This document shows positions 53,235 to 61,810 of a stretch of DNA of 64,000 nt, piece by piece. The position numbers and the translations under genes were made by a program. Position 1 is the stretch's first letter. Every line of letters begins with the position of its first letter. The stretch is from positions 1 through 64,000 of the forward strand of contig JBBQXK010000018.1 of NCBI GenBank assembly GCA_038209775.1, in the 5' to 3' direction. Source of the DNA: JBBQXK01 sp038209775 (lineage in GTDB: Bacteria > Pseudomonadota > Alphaproteobacteria > Rhodobacterales > Rhodobacteraceae). The notes below the pieces were generated by a model, which was not told the origin of the DNA, made no database searches, and worked only from the letters and a program-made list of their open reading frames with translations.

Positions 53235-55010
53235 ATGCCCAGCTACACCGCACCCGTCAAGGACATGCAGTTCCTGCTGCACGATGTCCTGAAGATCACC
53301 GAAACCGGCATCCCCGGCTATGACGATCTGGACACAGGCTTTACCGCTGCGGTGCTGGAAGAGGCGGGCAAGGTCGCGTCCGAGGTGCTCGCACCCCTGA
53401 ACGCGAGCGGTGACCGCGAGGGGTGTCATCTGGAAAACGGCGTGGTGCGCACGCCCAAGGGGTTCGACAAGGCTTTCGCCGCGATGAAGGAAGGCGGCTG
53501 GACGGCGCTGGACTGTGACCCCGAATATGGCGGGCAGGGTCTGCCGTACCTGATCGGCACGGCTGTGGGCGAGATTTTCGTCAGTGCGAACATGGCGTTC
53601 AACATGTATCAGGGGCTGACGCACGGGGCCTATTCGGCGATCCATGCGCATGGGTCGGCCGACCAGAAGGCGATGTATCTGCCGAAGATGGTCAGTTGCG
53701 ACTGGACCGGCACGATGAACCTGACCGAGCCGCATTGCGGCACCGATCTGGGTCTGATGCGGACCAAGGCGGAGCCACAGGCCGATGGCAGCTATCACAT
53801 CACCGGGCAGAAGATCTTCATCTCGGCGGGCGAGCATGATCTGGCCGACAACATCATCCATCTGGTGCTGGCCAAGGCCCCGGGCGGCGGCGAGGGCACC
53901 AAGGGGGTGTCGCTGTTCATCGTGCCGAAGTTTCTGGTCAAGGAGGACGGGTCACTGGGTGACCGCAACCTGTTGTCCTGCGGCAAGATCGAGGAAAAGA
54001 TGGGGATTCACGGGAATTCCACCTGCGTGATGAACTATGACGGGGCGACGGGCTGGCTGTTGGGTGATCTGCACAAGGGTATGCGCGCCATGTTCACCAT
54101 GATGAACGAGGCGCGTCTGGGGGTGGGCCTGCAGGGCTATGCGCAGGCCGAGGCGGCGTATCAGAACGCACTGATCTATGCCAAAGACCGGCTGCAGGGG
54201 CGCGATGTGACCGGGGTGAAGAACCCCGGTGGCCCCGCCGACCCGCTGATCGTGCATCCCGACATCCGCCGCAACCTGATGGACCAGAAATCCTTCGTCG
54301 AAGGTGCCCGCGCGCTGACCTTCTGGGGCGCGCATCTGATCGACCGGTCGCGCCGGTCGGACGATGCGGCGGCCGAGGGGCTGATCTCGCTGTTGACCCC
54401 GGTCATCAAGGGGTTCCTGACCGACAAGGGGTTCGACATGGCCGTGGCCGCACAGCAGGTGTACGGCGGGCACGGGTACATCGAGGAATGGGGCATGTCG
54501 CAGTTCGCCCGCGATGCCCGGATTGCCATGATATACGAAGGTGCCAACGGCGTGCAGGCGCTGGATCTGGTGGGCCGCAAGCTGGCGCAGGACGGCGGCA
54601 AGCATGTGCTGGCCTTCTTCGAGATGGTAAAGGCCGAGTGCAAGACGCACGATGGCGACGACCGGATGAAAGGGTTCGTCGAGCCTCTGAAAGTGGCATC
54701 GAAACAGTTGCAGGCGGCGGGGATGTTCTTCATGTCGTCGGGCATGAAGAACCCCAATGCGGCGCTGTCGGGGTCGTATGACTTCATGCACCTGATGGGG
54801 CATGTGTGCCTTGGGCTGATGTGGACGCGGATGGCCAAGGCGGCGATGGTGGCATTGGATGCAGGTGCCGCCGACCGCGATTTCTATGAGGCCAAGATCG
54901 CCACCGGGCGCTACTACATGGCGCGCCAGTTGCCCGCCTGCGGCATGCACCTGGCGCGGATCGAGACCGGGGCAGACACGGTGATGGCCCTGGCGGCAGA
55001 GGCATTCTGA
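53235..55010 (+). CDS. Acyl-CoA dehydrogenase with C-terminal extension (DmdC-like)
   Basis: FAD-dependent oxidation of an acyl-CoA to the enoyl-CoA. 591 aa, the long form (typical short-chain enzymes are about 380). FAD-binding regions MNLTEPHCGTDL and GQKIFIS, the catalytic Glu in IYEGANGVQALDL, and an added C-terminal domain (about 470-591) are visible. The long form includes DmdC (3-methylmercaptopropionyl-CoA dehydrogenase) of marine bacteria, as well as general acyl-CoA dehydrogenases. gagggagagacgac precedes ATG. Starts the beta-oxidation gene series. Confidence 0.92.
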   Translation: MPSYTAPVKDMQFLLHDVLKITETGIPGYDDLDTGFTAAVLEEAGKVASEVLAPLNASGDREGCHLENGVVRTPKGFDKAFAAMKEGGWTALDCDPEYGGQGLPYLIGTAVGEIFVSANMAFNMYQGLTHGAYSAIHAHGSADQKAMYLPKMVSCDWTGTMNLTEPHCGTDLGLMRTKAEPQADGSYHITGQKIFISAGEHDLADNIIHLVLAKAPGGGEGTKGVSLFIVPKFLVKEDGSLGDRNLLSCGKIEEKMGIHGNSTCVMNYDGATGWLLGDLHKGMRAMFTMMNEARLGVGLQGYAQAEAAYQNALIYAKDRLQGRDVTGVKNPGGPADPLIVHPDIRRNLMDQKSFVEGARALTFWGAHLIDRSRRSDDAAAEGLISLLTPVIKGFLTDKGFDMAVAAQQVYGGHGYIEEWGMSQFARDARIAMIYEGANGVQALDLVGRKLAQDGGKHVLAFFEMVKAECKTHDGDDRMKGFVEPLKVASKQLQAAGMFFMSSGMKNPNAALSGSYDFMHLMGHVCLGLMWTRMAKAAMVALDAGAADRDFYEAKIATGRYYMARQLPACGMHLARIETGADTVMALAAEAF

Positions 55011-55020
55011 CGGCAAGGAG

Positions 55021-55045
55021 CCGGAATTTTGCAGAAAAATTCCGG
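55021..55045 (+). other. Perfect 10-bp hairpin after the acyl-CoA dehydrogenase
   Basis: CCGGAATTTT, loop GCAGA, AAAATTCCGG. It begins 11 bases after the stop. The stem is AT-rich in its loop half and no T-run follows on the plus strand; it may limit readthrough or stabilise the mRNA end before the small downstream gene. Confidence 0.6.
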
Positions 55046-55083
55046 GGCCGCACCTGTTGCCGATGTTGCGAGGAGTACGGACG

Positions 55084-55296
55084 TTGCCAAAACGCTTTCG
55101 CCTGACCCGCCGGTTTCCGGTCGCGATGACCGAGGACGGTTACCGCCGCCTGAAGCGGTTCGCAACCGAGGCGGGGCTGGATGAAGGCGAGGCGCTGTCG
55201 TTCCTGTTCGAGTATTTCGACAGCGTGACCGACAGTGACAACCTGACCCACCGGTTGCGGCTGTTCAATGCCGAGTTGGCGGCGCGCAAGGACTGA
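55084..55296 (+). CDS. Small conserved basic protein, unknown function
   Basis: 70 aa from TTG at 55084, chosen because gaggag lies 8 bases upstream; an in-frame ATG at 55,057 has no ribosome site. N-terminus basic (LPKRFRLTRRFPVAMTEDGYRRLKRF), the rest acidic (LDEGEALSFLFEYFDSVTDSD). The first half recalls ribbon-helix-helix proteins, but this is weak. Codirectional with the acyl-CoA dehydrogenase, separated by the hairpin. Confidence 0.55.
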   Translation: MPKRFRLTRRFPVAMTEDGYRRLKRFATEAGLDEGEALSFLFEYFDSVTDSDNLTHRLRLFNAELAARKD

Positions 55297-55326
55297 GACG
55301 GCACCGCAAGGAGGCGGGGTTGCAGT

Positions 55327-55555
55327 GAGTATTTGGACAAAGAAGAAACCGCAAAGGTGCGCCCCGGCCCGAGGGGCCACTACAGCCCATGCGAGAGCTT
55401 CGCGCGCGAACCGGGGCGGCTTCTCCTTTGGCGGTCATCGGCTCTCCAGCCTGTACCGCGCCTCTGATGATCTGCCTTGCTGGTTAACAATTCGTGTTTC
55501 TTCTTTGTGAAAATACTCCACGGGGGGTGCGGGGGGTGTGAAACCCCCCGTCTCC
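55327..55555. repeat. Facing pair of dispersed repeats, copies 8 and 9
   Basis: Copy 8 (55,327-55,348, minus orientation: gagtatttggacaaagaag) and copy 9 (55,497-55,555, plus orientation: ttctttgtgaaaatactcca then a G/C hairpin) face each other across 148 bases. The interval contains gc-rich short inverted sequence (ccccggcccgaggggcc) but no gene that I can support. The pair separates the small gene from the glutathione transferase gene. Confidence 0.7.
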
Positions 55556-55577
55556 GACAGAAAGGCCGGGTACGACG

Positions 55578-56213
55578 ATGACCATTAAGCTGCATTGTTT
55601 CGGCGAAAGCGGGAACGCCTATAAATGCGCATTGGCGCTGACGCTGGCGGAGCTGGAATGGGAGCCGGTGTTCGTCGATTTCTTCAACGGTGGAACCCGG
55701 ACGCCGGAGTTTCGCGCGCTGAACCCGATGGGCGAAGTGCCGGTGCTGGTGGATGGCGCCACGGTGTTGTCGCAGTCGGGGGTGATCCTGGACTATATCA
55801 GTTCCAAGAACGGCAAGTTGGGCGGCAAGTCGGCGGCCGAGCGGCGCGAGGTTTTGCGCTGGATGTTCTGGGACAATCACAAGCTGTCTGCCCAGATCGG
55901 CACCACAAGGTTCCTCGCGAACTTCCTGCCCGAGGAAAAGCGGCCCCCGGGCGTGATCCCGTTCCTGCAGGGCCGCCTGAAGGGTGCCTACAAGGTACTG
56001 AACGACCACCTTGCCAACCGCCCCTGGGCGGCGGCGGCGGATGTGACGATCGCCGATCTGTCGCTGTGCGGGTATCTCTATTACCCCGAACCTTACGGTT
56101 TCGCGCGCGCCGACTGGCCGCATATCGACCGCTGGCTGGACCGGATCGCAGGCCTGCCCGGCTGGAAACCCCCCTATGACTTGATGCCCGGCAACCCTGC
56201 CGACCGGGCCTGA
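55578..56213 (+). CDS. Glutathione S-transferase-like protein
   Basis: 211 aa. N-terminal thioredoxin-like domain (TIKLHCFGESGNAYKCALALTLAELEWEPVFVD, with the cis-Pro in NPMGEVPVLVDG and glutathione site QSGVILDY) and helical C-terminal domain with the N-capping motif VTIADLSLCGYLY. Ser in GESGN may be the catalytic residue. It starts 9 bases before the thiolase ATG, so a role linked to acyl-CoA oxidation is possible. Confidence 0.88.
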   Translation: MTIKLHCFGESGNAYKCALALTLAELEWEPVFVDFFNGGTRTPEFRALNPMGEVPVLVDGATVLSQSGVILDYISSKNGKLGGKSAAERREVLRWMFWDNHKLSAQIGTTRFLANFLPEEKRPPGVIPFLQGRLKGAYKVLNDHLANRPWAAAADVTIADLSLCGYLYYPEPYGFARADWPHIDRWLDRIAGLPGWKPPYDLMPGNPADRA

Positions 56214-56222
56214 CAGGAGACC

Positions 56223-57434
56223 ATGATGGAAGCCTATATCTATGACGCCGTCCGTACCCCGCGTGGCAAGGGCCGCCCTGACGGTGCGCTGCACGAGGTG
56301 ACGTCGGTCGCGCTTTCGGCGCGGCTGCTGAATGCGGTCAAGGCGCGCAATCACCTTGAGGGGCACTGCGTCGAGGATGTGATCTGGGGCAACGTGACGC
56401 AAGTGGGCGAACAGGGCGGCGGGCTGGCGCGGACCGTGGTCCTGGCCAGCGACCTGGACGAGAGCATTCCCGGCCTTGCCATCAACCGCTTCTGCGCCAG
56501 CGGGATGGAGGCCGTGAACATCGCGGCCAACCAGATCAGGGGTGGCGCCGGTGACGCCTATATCGCGGGCGGGGTCGAGATGATGGGCCGCGTGGCGATG
56601 GGGTCTGACGGGGCGGCGATTGCCGTGGACCCGGCGATCGCGATGCGCACCTATTTCGTGCCGCAGGGCATTTCGGCGGACCTGATCGCGACCGAGTACG
56701 GCTTTTCCCGCGACATGGCCGACCAGCTGGCGGTGGAAAGCCAGCGGCGCGCCGCGCAGGCCTGGGCCGAGGGGCGGTTTGCAAGGTCGGTCGTGCCGGT
56801 CTTGGACCAGAACGGTCTGACCATCCTTGGCCATGACGAATACATGCGCCCGCAGACCGACATGCAGAGCCTCGGTTCCCTGAAGCCTGCGTTCAAGGAC
56901 ATGGGTGAAACCATGCCCGGCTTCGACAAGGTGGCGATGATGAAGTATCCGCACCTTGAGCGCATCGAACATATCCACCATGCGGGCAACTCCAGCGGCA
57001 TCGTCGATGGTGCGGCGGCGGTCCTGATCGGCAACCGCGAGTTCGGTGTGAAGTTCGGCCTGCAACCCCGCGCCCGCATTCGCGCAACCGCCAAGATCGG
57101 CACCGATCCCACGATGAACCTGACCGGCCCGGTGCCCGTTACCGAGAAAATCCTGCGCGACAGTGGCATGTCGATTTCGGACATTGACCTGTTCGAAGTG
57201 AATGAGGCCTTTGCGGCGGTCGTGCTGCGGTTCCAGCAGGCCTTTGGCGTGGACCCTGCGCTGGTCAACGTCAACGGGGGTTCGATTGCCATGGGGCATC
57301 CCCTGGGTGCGACGGGCGCCATGATTATCGGCACGCTGCTGGACGAGCTGGAGCGGACGGGCAAAAGTGTGGGCTTGGCGACGCTGTGCGTGGCTTCGGG
57401 CATGGGGGCGGCCACCATCATCGAGCGGGTGTGA
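56223..57434 (+). CDS. Acetyl-CoA C-acyltransferase (thiolase)
   Basis: Thiolytic cleavage of 3-ketoacyl-CoA. 403 aa (or 402 if the second ATG is used). Catalytic Cys91 in NRFCASGMEA, His in NGGSIAMGHPLGATGA, and Cys in LCVASGMGAATI. caggagacc gives the ribosome site. With FadJ downstream it completes the later steps of beta-oxidation. FadA/FadI or PhaA type cannot be firmly told apart; the fadJ linkage favours FadI-like. Confidence 0.95.
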   Translation: MMEAYIYDAVRTPRGKGRPDGALHEVTSVALSARLLNAVKARNHLEGHCVEDVIWGNVTQVGEQGGGLARTVVLASDLDESIPGLAINRFCASGMEAVNIAANQIRGGAGDAYIAGGVEMMGRVAMGSDGAAIAVDPAIAMRTYFVPQGISADLIATEYGFSRDMADQLAVESQRRAAQAWAEGRFARSVVPVLDQNGLTILGHDEYMRPQTDMQSLGSLKPAFKDMGETMPGFDKVAMMKYPHLERIEHIHHAGNSSGIVDGAAAVLIGNREFGVKFGLQPRARIRATAKIGTDPTMNLTGPVPVTEKILRDSGMSISDIDLFEVNEAFAAVVLRFQQAFGVDPALVNVNGGSIAMGHPLGATGAMIIGTLLDELERTGKSVGLATLCVASGMGAATIIERV

Positions 57435-57548
57435 CCTTGGCCGGCATGACGCTGCGTAAATCAGGCGGAAGCGGTGCGGCAGGGGTTCTTTCTGCACTGC
57501 AGCATGACCATCTCGGCATCCTGACAAAGGATGACGAGGGGATTAGCC

Positions 57549-57947
57549 ATGACCGATGCGCAAGCAAGGGTGGACTACCGCGCGGCGTCGCTGACGGCCG
57601 GCCGTTACGATCTTTTGGTCGAAGAGTATCTGTATCCCCTGGCGGTGTATCTGCCGGGCCGGCCGCCGATGGCGGCCACGCCGCAGACGGCATGGGGATT
57701 CTTTCAGGCGTTCCATGCCGCAATGGTCGCAGCGGGGATGACCATTCTGACCGCGCGCGTGGTGGCCGAAGGGCTGCCGCAGGGCGGGCGGACGCAGACC
57801 TGGACCGACTGGTTCGGCGAGGGGCCGGGCGTGCCGCGTCAGCAGGTGGCGCAGACCATCTGTTATCGGCGCGCCGAAAAGGACGAGAACCGGACGGAGC
57901 TTCTGGAATTCACCCGGCTGGACCTGCCGATGCTGTCCGCAGCCTGA
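57549..57947 (+). CDS. Small NTF2-like protein A
   Basis: 132 aa. The layout (RYDLLVEEYLYPLAVYLPG, WGFFQAFHAAMVAAG, RTQTWTDWFGEGPGV, RTELLEFTRLDL) suggests a NTF2/SnoaL-like cone fold; no catalytic residue can be named. gaggggattagcc precedes ATG at 57549. It is the first of four small genes between thiolase and fadJ. Similar in pattern to the 58,964 gene but with little direct identity. Confidence 0.55.
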   Translation: MTDAQARVDYRAASLTAGRYDLLVEEYLYPLAVYLPGRPPMAATPQTAWGFFQAFHAAMVAAGMTILTARVVAEGLPQGGRTQTWTDWFGEGPGVPRQQVAQTICYRRAEKDENRTELLEFTRLDLPMLSAA

Positions 57948-57980
57948 GCGCAGGTATGGTCCCCCGCAAGGGAGGTGGCC

Positions 57981-58460
57981 ATGCCGAAACTTGATCTGGC
58001 CCGCGTACCGGTCAAGACCGGGTCGATCTATCCGTCACCCTTTGCCGAAATGATGGCCGGGCGGTCGTCGTTACGGCTGGGTGAGGCGGGGGGGCTGACG
58101 CAGTTCGGCGTCAATCTGGTGACCCTTGCCCCCGGCGCGCGGTCAAGCCTGCGCCACTGGCATCTGAACGAAGATGAATTCGTGATGGTGACGCAGGGGG
58201 AATGTACCATGCATCTGGACGCAGGCCCCACGATCATGCGCGCGGGCGACTGTGCCGCGTTCCCGGCGGGTGTGGCGGACGGGCATTGTTTCGTCAACCA
58301 CACCGATACCGAGGCGCGGTTTCTGGTGATCGGCACCAAGGCGCCGCGTGAGGTTGCGACATATTCGGACGAAGACCTGATGGTGACGCTGACCCCCGGT
58401 GAAAAGGGGGCCGCCGTGTTCACCTATAAGGACGGCACCCCGTGGCAGGGGTCGCGATGA
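57981..58460 (+). CDS. Small cupin protein A
   Basis: 159 aa, single cupin. RHWHLNEDEFVMVTQGECTMHL is motif 1 with two His and a Glu as metal ligands, and MRAGDCAAFPAGVADGHCFVN motif 2 with the last His. Metal-dependent activity is plausible but the reaction is unknown. ATG at 57981 has ggagg 6 bases upstream. About one third identity by eye to cupin B, starting 42 bases after this gene. Confidence 0.8.
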   Translation: MPKLDLARVPVKTGSIYPSPFAEMMAGRSSLRLGEAGGLTQFGVNLVTLAPGARSSLRHWHLNEDEFVMVTQGECTMHLDAGPTIMRAGDCAAFPAGVADGHCFVNHTDTEARFLVIGTKAPREVATYSDEDLMVTLTPGEKGAAVFTYKDGTPWQGSR

Positions 58461-58502
58461 TGCCGCACGCGGGCCCCGCCCTGAGCGAAGAGAGGCGCTG
58501 AT

Positions 58503-58967
58503 ATGCCGAAGGTTGTTCTGGCCGACCCGGTTGCCGCCGACGACACTCCGCACAAGGTGCTGGGTGGGGGGCTTGGCCCCTATTCCTATCAACTGATCTC
58601 GGAACCCGGGCAACTGACCCAGTTCGGCGCGTTCATCGAGCATCTGCCGCCCGGATCGCGGTCAGGCTTTCGCCACTGGCACCAGACCGAGGACGAGATG
58701 GTCTATGTGCTGACGGGCGAAGTGGTGCTGGTCGAGGACGGCGAGACGCTGCTGCACCCGGGTCAGGCGGCGTGCTGGCCTGCGGGCAGTCCGGTGGCGC
58801 ATTACCTTGCGAACCGCAGTGACCGGGCGGCAAGCTATCTGGTGGTGGGCAGCCGCTATGTCGTGGACCGCATCCACTATCCCGACCATGATCTGGTGAC
58901 CGAAAAGGACGGGCCTGCGCGGGTCTATCTGCATGCCGACGGCAGGCCGCGTGAGGGGGTGACATGA
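58503..58967 (+). CDS. Small cupin protein B
   Basis: 154 aa. RHWHQTEDEMVYVLTGEVVL and HPGQAACWPAGSPVAHYLAN carry the cupin ligands (two His, Glu, His). Paralogue of cupin A. Its stop overlaps the next start by 4 bases (ATGA), linking it translationally to the NTF2-like gene and so to fadJ. Confidence 0.8.
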   Translation: MPKVVLADPVAADDTPHKVLGGGLGPYSYQLISEPGQLTQFGAFIEHLPPGSRSGFRHWHQTEDEMVYVLTGEVVLVEDGETLLHPGQAACWPAGSPVAHYLANRSDRAASYLVVGSRYVVDRIHYPDHDLVTEKDGPARVYLHADGRPREGVT

Positions 58968-59416
58968 GAACGCCGCACCAGACGCTGCAGATCTATCTGG
59001 ACGAGGTTGCGGGTGCCGTGCTGCGGCAGGACTATGCGGCCTATCGTGACCGGGTGGCGCTGCCGTTCCAGTTGGTCACGCATAGTGCCAGCCTGCACAT
59101 CGACACCGAGAAGACGCTACGGCAGGGGTTCGACACCTTTGCCCAGACCCTGCAGGTGCAGCGGATCACCGACTATCTGCGGCTGGTCGAGGGTGCGGAG
59201 GAGCTGGACGAAGTCCTGATCTCCGGGCGCTATGTCACCCATATGATGGCGGGCGCTCATCGCGTGATCCCGCCGTTCCGGTCGCAGATCACCCTGCGAT
59301 TGGAAGAGGGCCGCTGGCGTGCGGTCTCGATCACCAACGCGCTTGCCAATTCCCGATGGCCGATGCTGATGCCGGTCGTCCCCCCACAAGAACATGCAGA
59401 AGGATCGCAGACATGA
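58964..59416 (+). CDS. Small NTF2-like protein B
   Basis: 150 aa. Pattern of a cone-shaped NTF2-like fold: QIYLDEVAGAVLRQDYAAYRDRVALPFQLVTHSA, TLRQGFDTFAQTL, then strands through RSQITLRLEEGRWRAVSITNALANSRWP. No catalytic residues visible. Overlaps cupin B and fadJ by 4 bases each, so the three are translated together. Confidence 0.6.
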   Translation: MRTPHQTLQIYLDEVAGAVLRQDYAAYRDRVALPFQLVTHSASLHIDTEKTLRQGFDTFAQTLQVQRITDYLRLVEGAEELDEVLISGRYVTHMMAGAHRVIPPFRSQITLRLEEGRWRAVSITNALANSRWPMLMPVVPPQEHAEGSQT

Positions 59417-61614
59417 CCGATTTCACCTATGCCGTGGATGCTGACGGGGTGGCGACGATCACCTGGGATGTGGTTGGCAAATCGATGAACGTGATGAACC
59501 AGCAGGGGTTCGTCGATCTGGATGCGATGGTGACGGGGGCCGTGGCGGACCCGGCGGTCAAGGGCATCATCATCACCAGTGCCAAGAAGGATTTCGCGGG
59601 CGGGATGGACCTGAACGTGATCGCCCGGATGCGTGAGGATGGCGGTGCCAATCCGGCGAAATCGCTGTTCGACGGGGTGATGGGGATGCACGCCATCCTG
59701 CGCCGGATCGAGCGGGCGGGGATGGACCCCAAGACGCTGAAGGGCGGCAAGCCAATCGTAGCGGCGCTGCCCGGCACAGCGTTGGGGATCGGGCTGGAAA
59801 TACCGCTGTCATGCCACCGCATCATCGCCGCCGACAACCCCAAGGCCAAGATCGGCCTGCCCGAGATCATGGTCGGCATCTTTCCCGGCGCGGGCGGTAC
59901 CACGCGGCTGTCGCGCAAGCTGGGTGCGATGATGGCGGCACCGTTCCTGCTGGAGGGCAAGCTGTCCGACCCGAAGGCCGCCAAGATGAGCGGCATCATC
60001 GATGAGGTGGTGGCGCCCGAGGCGTTGCTGGCGCGGGCCAAGGAGTGGGTGCTGGGCGCAAAGGACGCCGATCTGGTCAAGCCCTGGGACGACAAAAGCT
60101 ACAAGATGCCCGGGGGCGCGCCCTATCATCCGGCGGGGTTCATGACGTTTGTCGGCGCGTCGGCCATGGTGCATGGCAAGACGATGGGGGTCTATCCGGC
60201 GGCGAAGGCGCTGTTGTCGGCGGTGTACGAGGGGGCGCTGGTGCCGTTTGATGTGGCGCTGCGGATCGAGGCGCGGTGGTTCGTGAATGTGCTGCTGAAC
60301 CCGTCCTCCAGTGCCATGATCCGGTCGCTGTTCATCAACAAAGAGGCGCTGGACAAGGGGGCGGTGCGGCCGGCACAGCCCGACCAGTCGGTGAAGAAGC
60401 TGGGCATTCTGGGGGCCGGCATGATGGGGGCCGGCATCGCCTATGTCTCGGCGCAGGCGGGGATCGAGGTGGTGCTGATCGACAGCACACAGGCAGCGGC
60501 GGACAAGGGGCGGGGGTATTCCGAAGGTATCCTGGACGCAGGGATCGCCAAGCGCCGGGTTACGGCCGAGAAGAAGGCTGAAGTGCTGTCGCATATCACG
60601 GCCACCACGGATTATGCGGCACTGGCGGGGTGCGATCTGATCATCGAGGCGGTGTTCGAGGATGTGGCTGTCAAGGCCGGCGTGACGGCCAAGGCCGAGG
60701 CGGTGATCCCGGCGGACTGCATCTTTGCCACCAACACATCAACCCTGCCAATCGGCGAACTGGCCAAGGCCAGCACCCGGCCCGAACAGTTCATCGGTAT
60801 CCACTTCTTCAGCCCGGTGGACAAGATGCTGCTGGTCGAGATCATCCGGGGCAAGGAGACCGGCGACCGCGCGGTGGCCAAGGCGCTGGACCTTGTGCGC
60901 CAGATCAGGAAAACGCCCATCGTCGTCAATGACGCGCGGTTCTTCTATGCCAACCGCTGCATCATTCCCTACATCAACGAAGGCATCCGCATGGTGGCCG
61001 AAGGGGTCGAGCCGGTGCTGATCGAGAACGCGGCGAAACTGGTGGGGATGCCCTTGGGGCCGCTGCAACTGGTGGACGAGACGTCGATTGATCTGGGGGT
61101 GAAGATCGCCAAGGCGACCAAGGCCGCGATGGGGGACGCCTATCCCGATGGGGCGGTGGATGCGGTTCTGTTCGCGATGGCAGATCAGGGGCGGCTGGGC
61201 AAGAAATCCAATGCCGGGTTCTATGCGTATGGCGCGGACGGGCGTCGGACGGGGCTGTGGGAGGGGCTGGAGGCGGCCTATCCGGTGGCGGAGGATCAAC
61301 CCGGTCTGGTCGAGGTGCAGCACCGCCTGCTGATGGCACAGGCGCTGGAGGCGGTGCGGGCGCTGGAGGACGGCGTGCTGATGGACATCCGCGAGGGTGA
61401 TGTGGGGGCGATATTGGGCTGGGGCTTTGCGCCCTGGTCGGGGGGTCCGTTGTCGTGGCTGGACATCATCGGTGCTGCGCGTGCGGTTGCCATCTGCGAT
61501 GACCTGACCGCCACCCACGGCGCGCGGTTTACGGCACCGGCGCTGCTGCGCGACATGGCGGCGAAGGGGCAAAACTTTTACACCCGCTTTGCCCCGGTGG
61601 CGAAAGTGGCGTGA
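59413..61614 (+). CDS. fadJ: Enoyl-CoA hydratase / 3-hydroxyacyl-CoA dehydrogenase
   Basis: Bifunctional beta-oxidation enzyme. 733 aa. Residues about 1-190 are crotonase (KDFAGGMDLNVIAR, PGTALGIGLEIPLSCHRI, GLPEIMVGIFPGAGGT with catalytic Glu). Residues about 330-620 are NAD-dependent dehydrogenase (KKLGILGAGMMGAGIAYVSAQ, NTSTLPIGELA, GIHFFSPVDKMLLVEII). ATG at 59413 overlaps the preceding stop by 4 bases. Forms the hydratase-dehydrogenase step with the thiolase at 56,223. Confidence 0.96.
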   Translation: MTDFTYAVDADGVATITWDVVGKSMNVMNQQGFVDLDAMVTGAVADPAVKGIIITSAKKDFAGGMDLNVIARMREDGGANPAKSLFDGVMGMHAILRRIERAGMDPKTLKGGKPIVAALPGTALGIGLEIPLSCHRIIAADNPKAKIGLPEIMVGIFPGAGGTTRLSRKLGAMMAAPFLLEGKLSDPKAAKMSGIIDEVVAPEALLARAKEWVLGAKDADLVKPWDDKSYKMPGGAPYHPAGFMTFVGASAMVHGKTMGVYPAAKALLSAVYEGALVPFDVALRIEARWFVNVLLNPSSSAMIRSLFINKEALDKGAVRPAQPDQSVKKLGILGAGMMGAGIAYVSAQAGIEVVLIDSTQAAADKGRGYSEGILDAGIAKRRVTAEKKAEVLSHITATTDYAALAGCDLIIEAVFEDVAVKAGVTAKAEAVIPADCIFATNTSTLPIGELAKASTRPEQFIGIHFFSPVDKMLLVEIIRGKETGDRAVAKALDLVRQIRKTPIVVNDARFFYANRCIIPYINEGIRMVAEGVEPVLIENAAKLVGMPLGPLQLVDETSIDLGVKIAKATKAAMGDAYPDGAVDAVLFAMADQGRLGKKSNAGFYAYGADGRRTGLWEGLEAAYPVAEDQPGLVEVQHRLLMAQALEAVRALEDGVLMDIREGDVGAILGWGFAPWSGGPLSWLDIIGAARAVAICDDLTATHGARFTAPALLRDMAAKGQNFYTRFAPVAKVA

Positions 61615-61621
61615 GGGGGGG

Positions 61622-61665
61622 CCGTCGCCGGGGGCATCGAACCCCCGCCGACGGCGCTGCCGGGA
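61622..61665. repeat. GCATCGA-loop hairpin repeat, copy 2
   Basis: Arms of 13 bases (61,622-61,634 and 61,642-61,654, one mismatch) around the loop CATCGAA, followed by CGCTGCCGGGA. Same design as 35,887-35,945. Located 7 bases after the fadJ stop, so it may mark the end of the operon transcript. Confidence 0.65.
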
Positions 61666-61693
61666 CTTTATGTCAGCCGTGGCGCAGCCTCAG

Positions 61694-61766
61694 CGGCAGG
61701 AGCCTCCGGCGGGAGTATTTGGGCAAGGTGAAGCTCCTGAGGGTTTCTTCTTTGCCCAAATACTCA
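61694..61766. repeat. Facing pair of dispersed repeats, copies 10 and 11
   Basis: Copy 10 (61,694-61,732, minus orientation: ggagtatttgggcaaggtga) and copy 11 (61,744-61,766, plus orientation: tttcttctttgcccaaatac) face each other about 11 bases apart. The G/C hairpin of copy 11 is missing, so it is truncated. Lies between convergent fadJ and the 2-hydroxyacid dehydrogenase. Confidence 0.7.
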
Positions 61767-61810
61767 TTCTTGTCCTGCGGGCATGCAGGCAATCGCCGTT
61801 CCTTGTGCAG

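Noticed and set aside
53952..55016. Minus-strand open frame of 354 codons opposite the acyl-CoA dehydrogenase
   Set aside because: His/Arg/Pro-rich antisense frame; the plus-strand gene is certain by motifs.
55350..55496. Possible gene remnant between facing repeat copies 8 and 9
   Set aside because: No frame with protein-like character or similarity to neighbours could be recognised.
57492..57502. CTGCACTGCAG, matching the CTGC-N3-GCAG pattern bound by PhaR regulators
   Set aside because: An 8-base pattern is expected about once by chance in 64 kb; no PHA genes are in the window.
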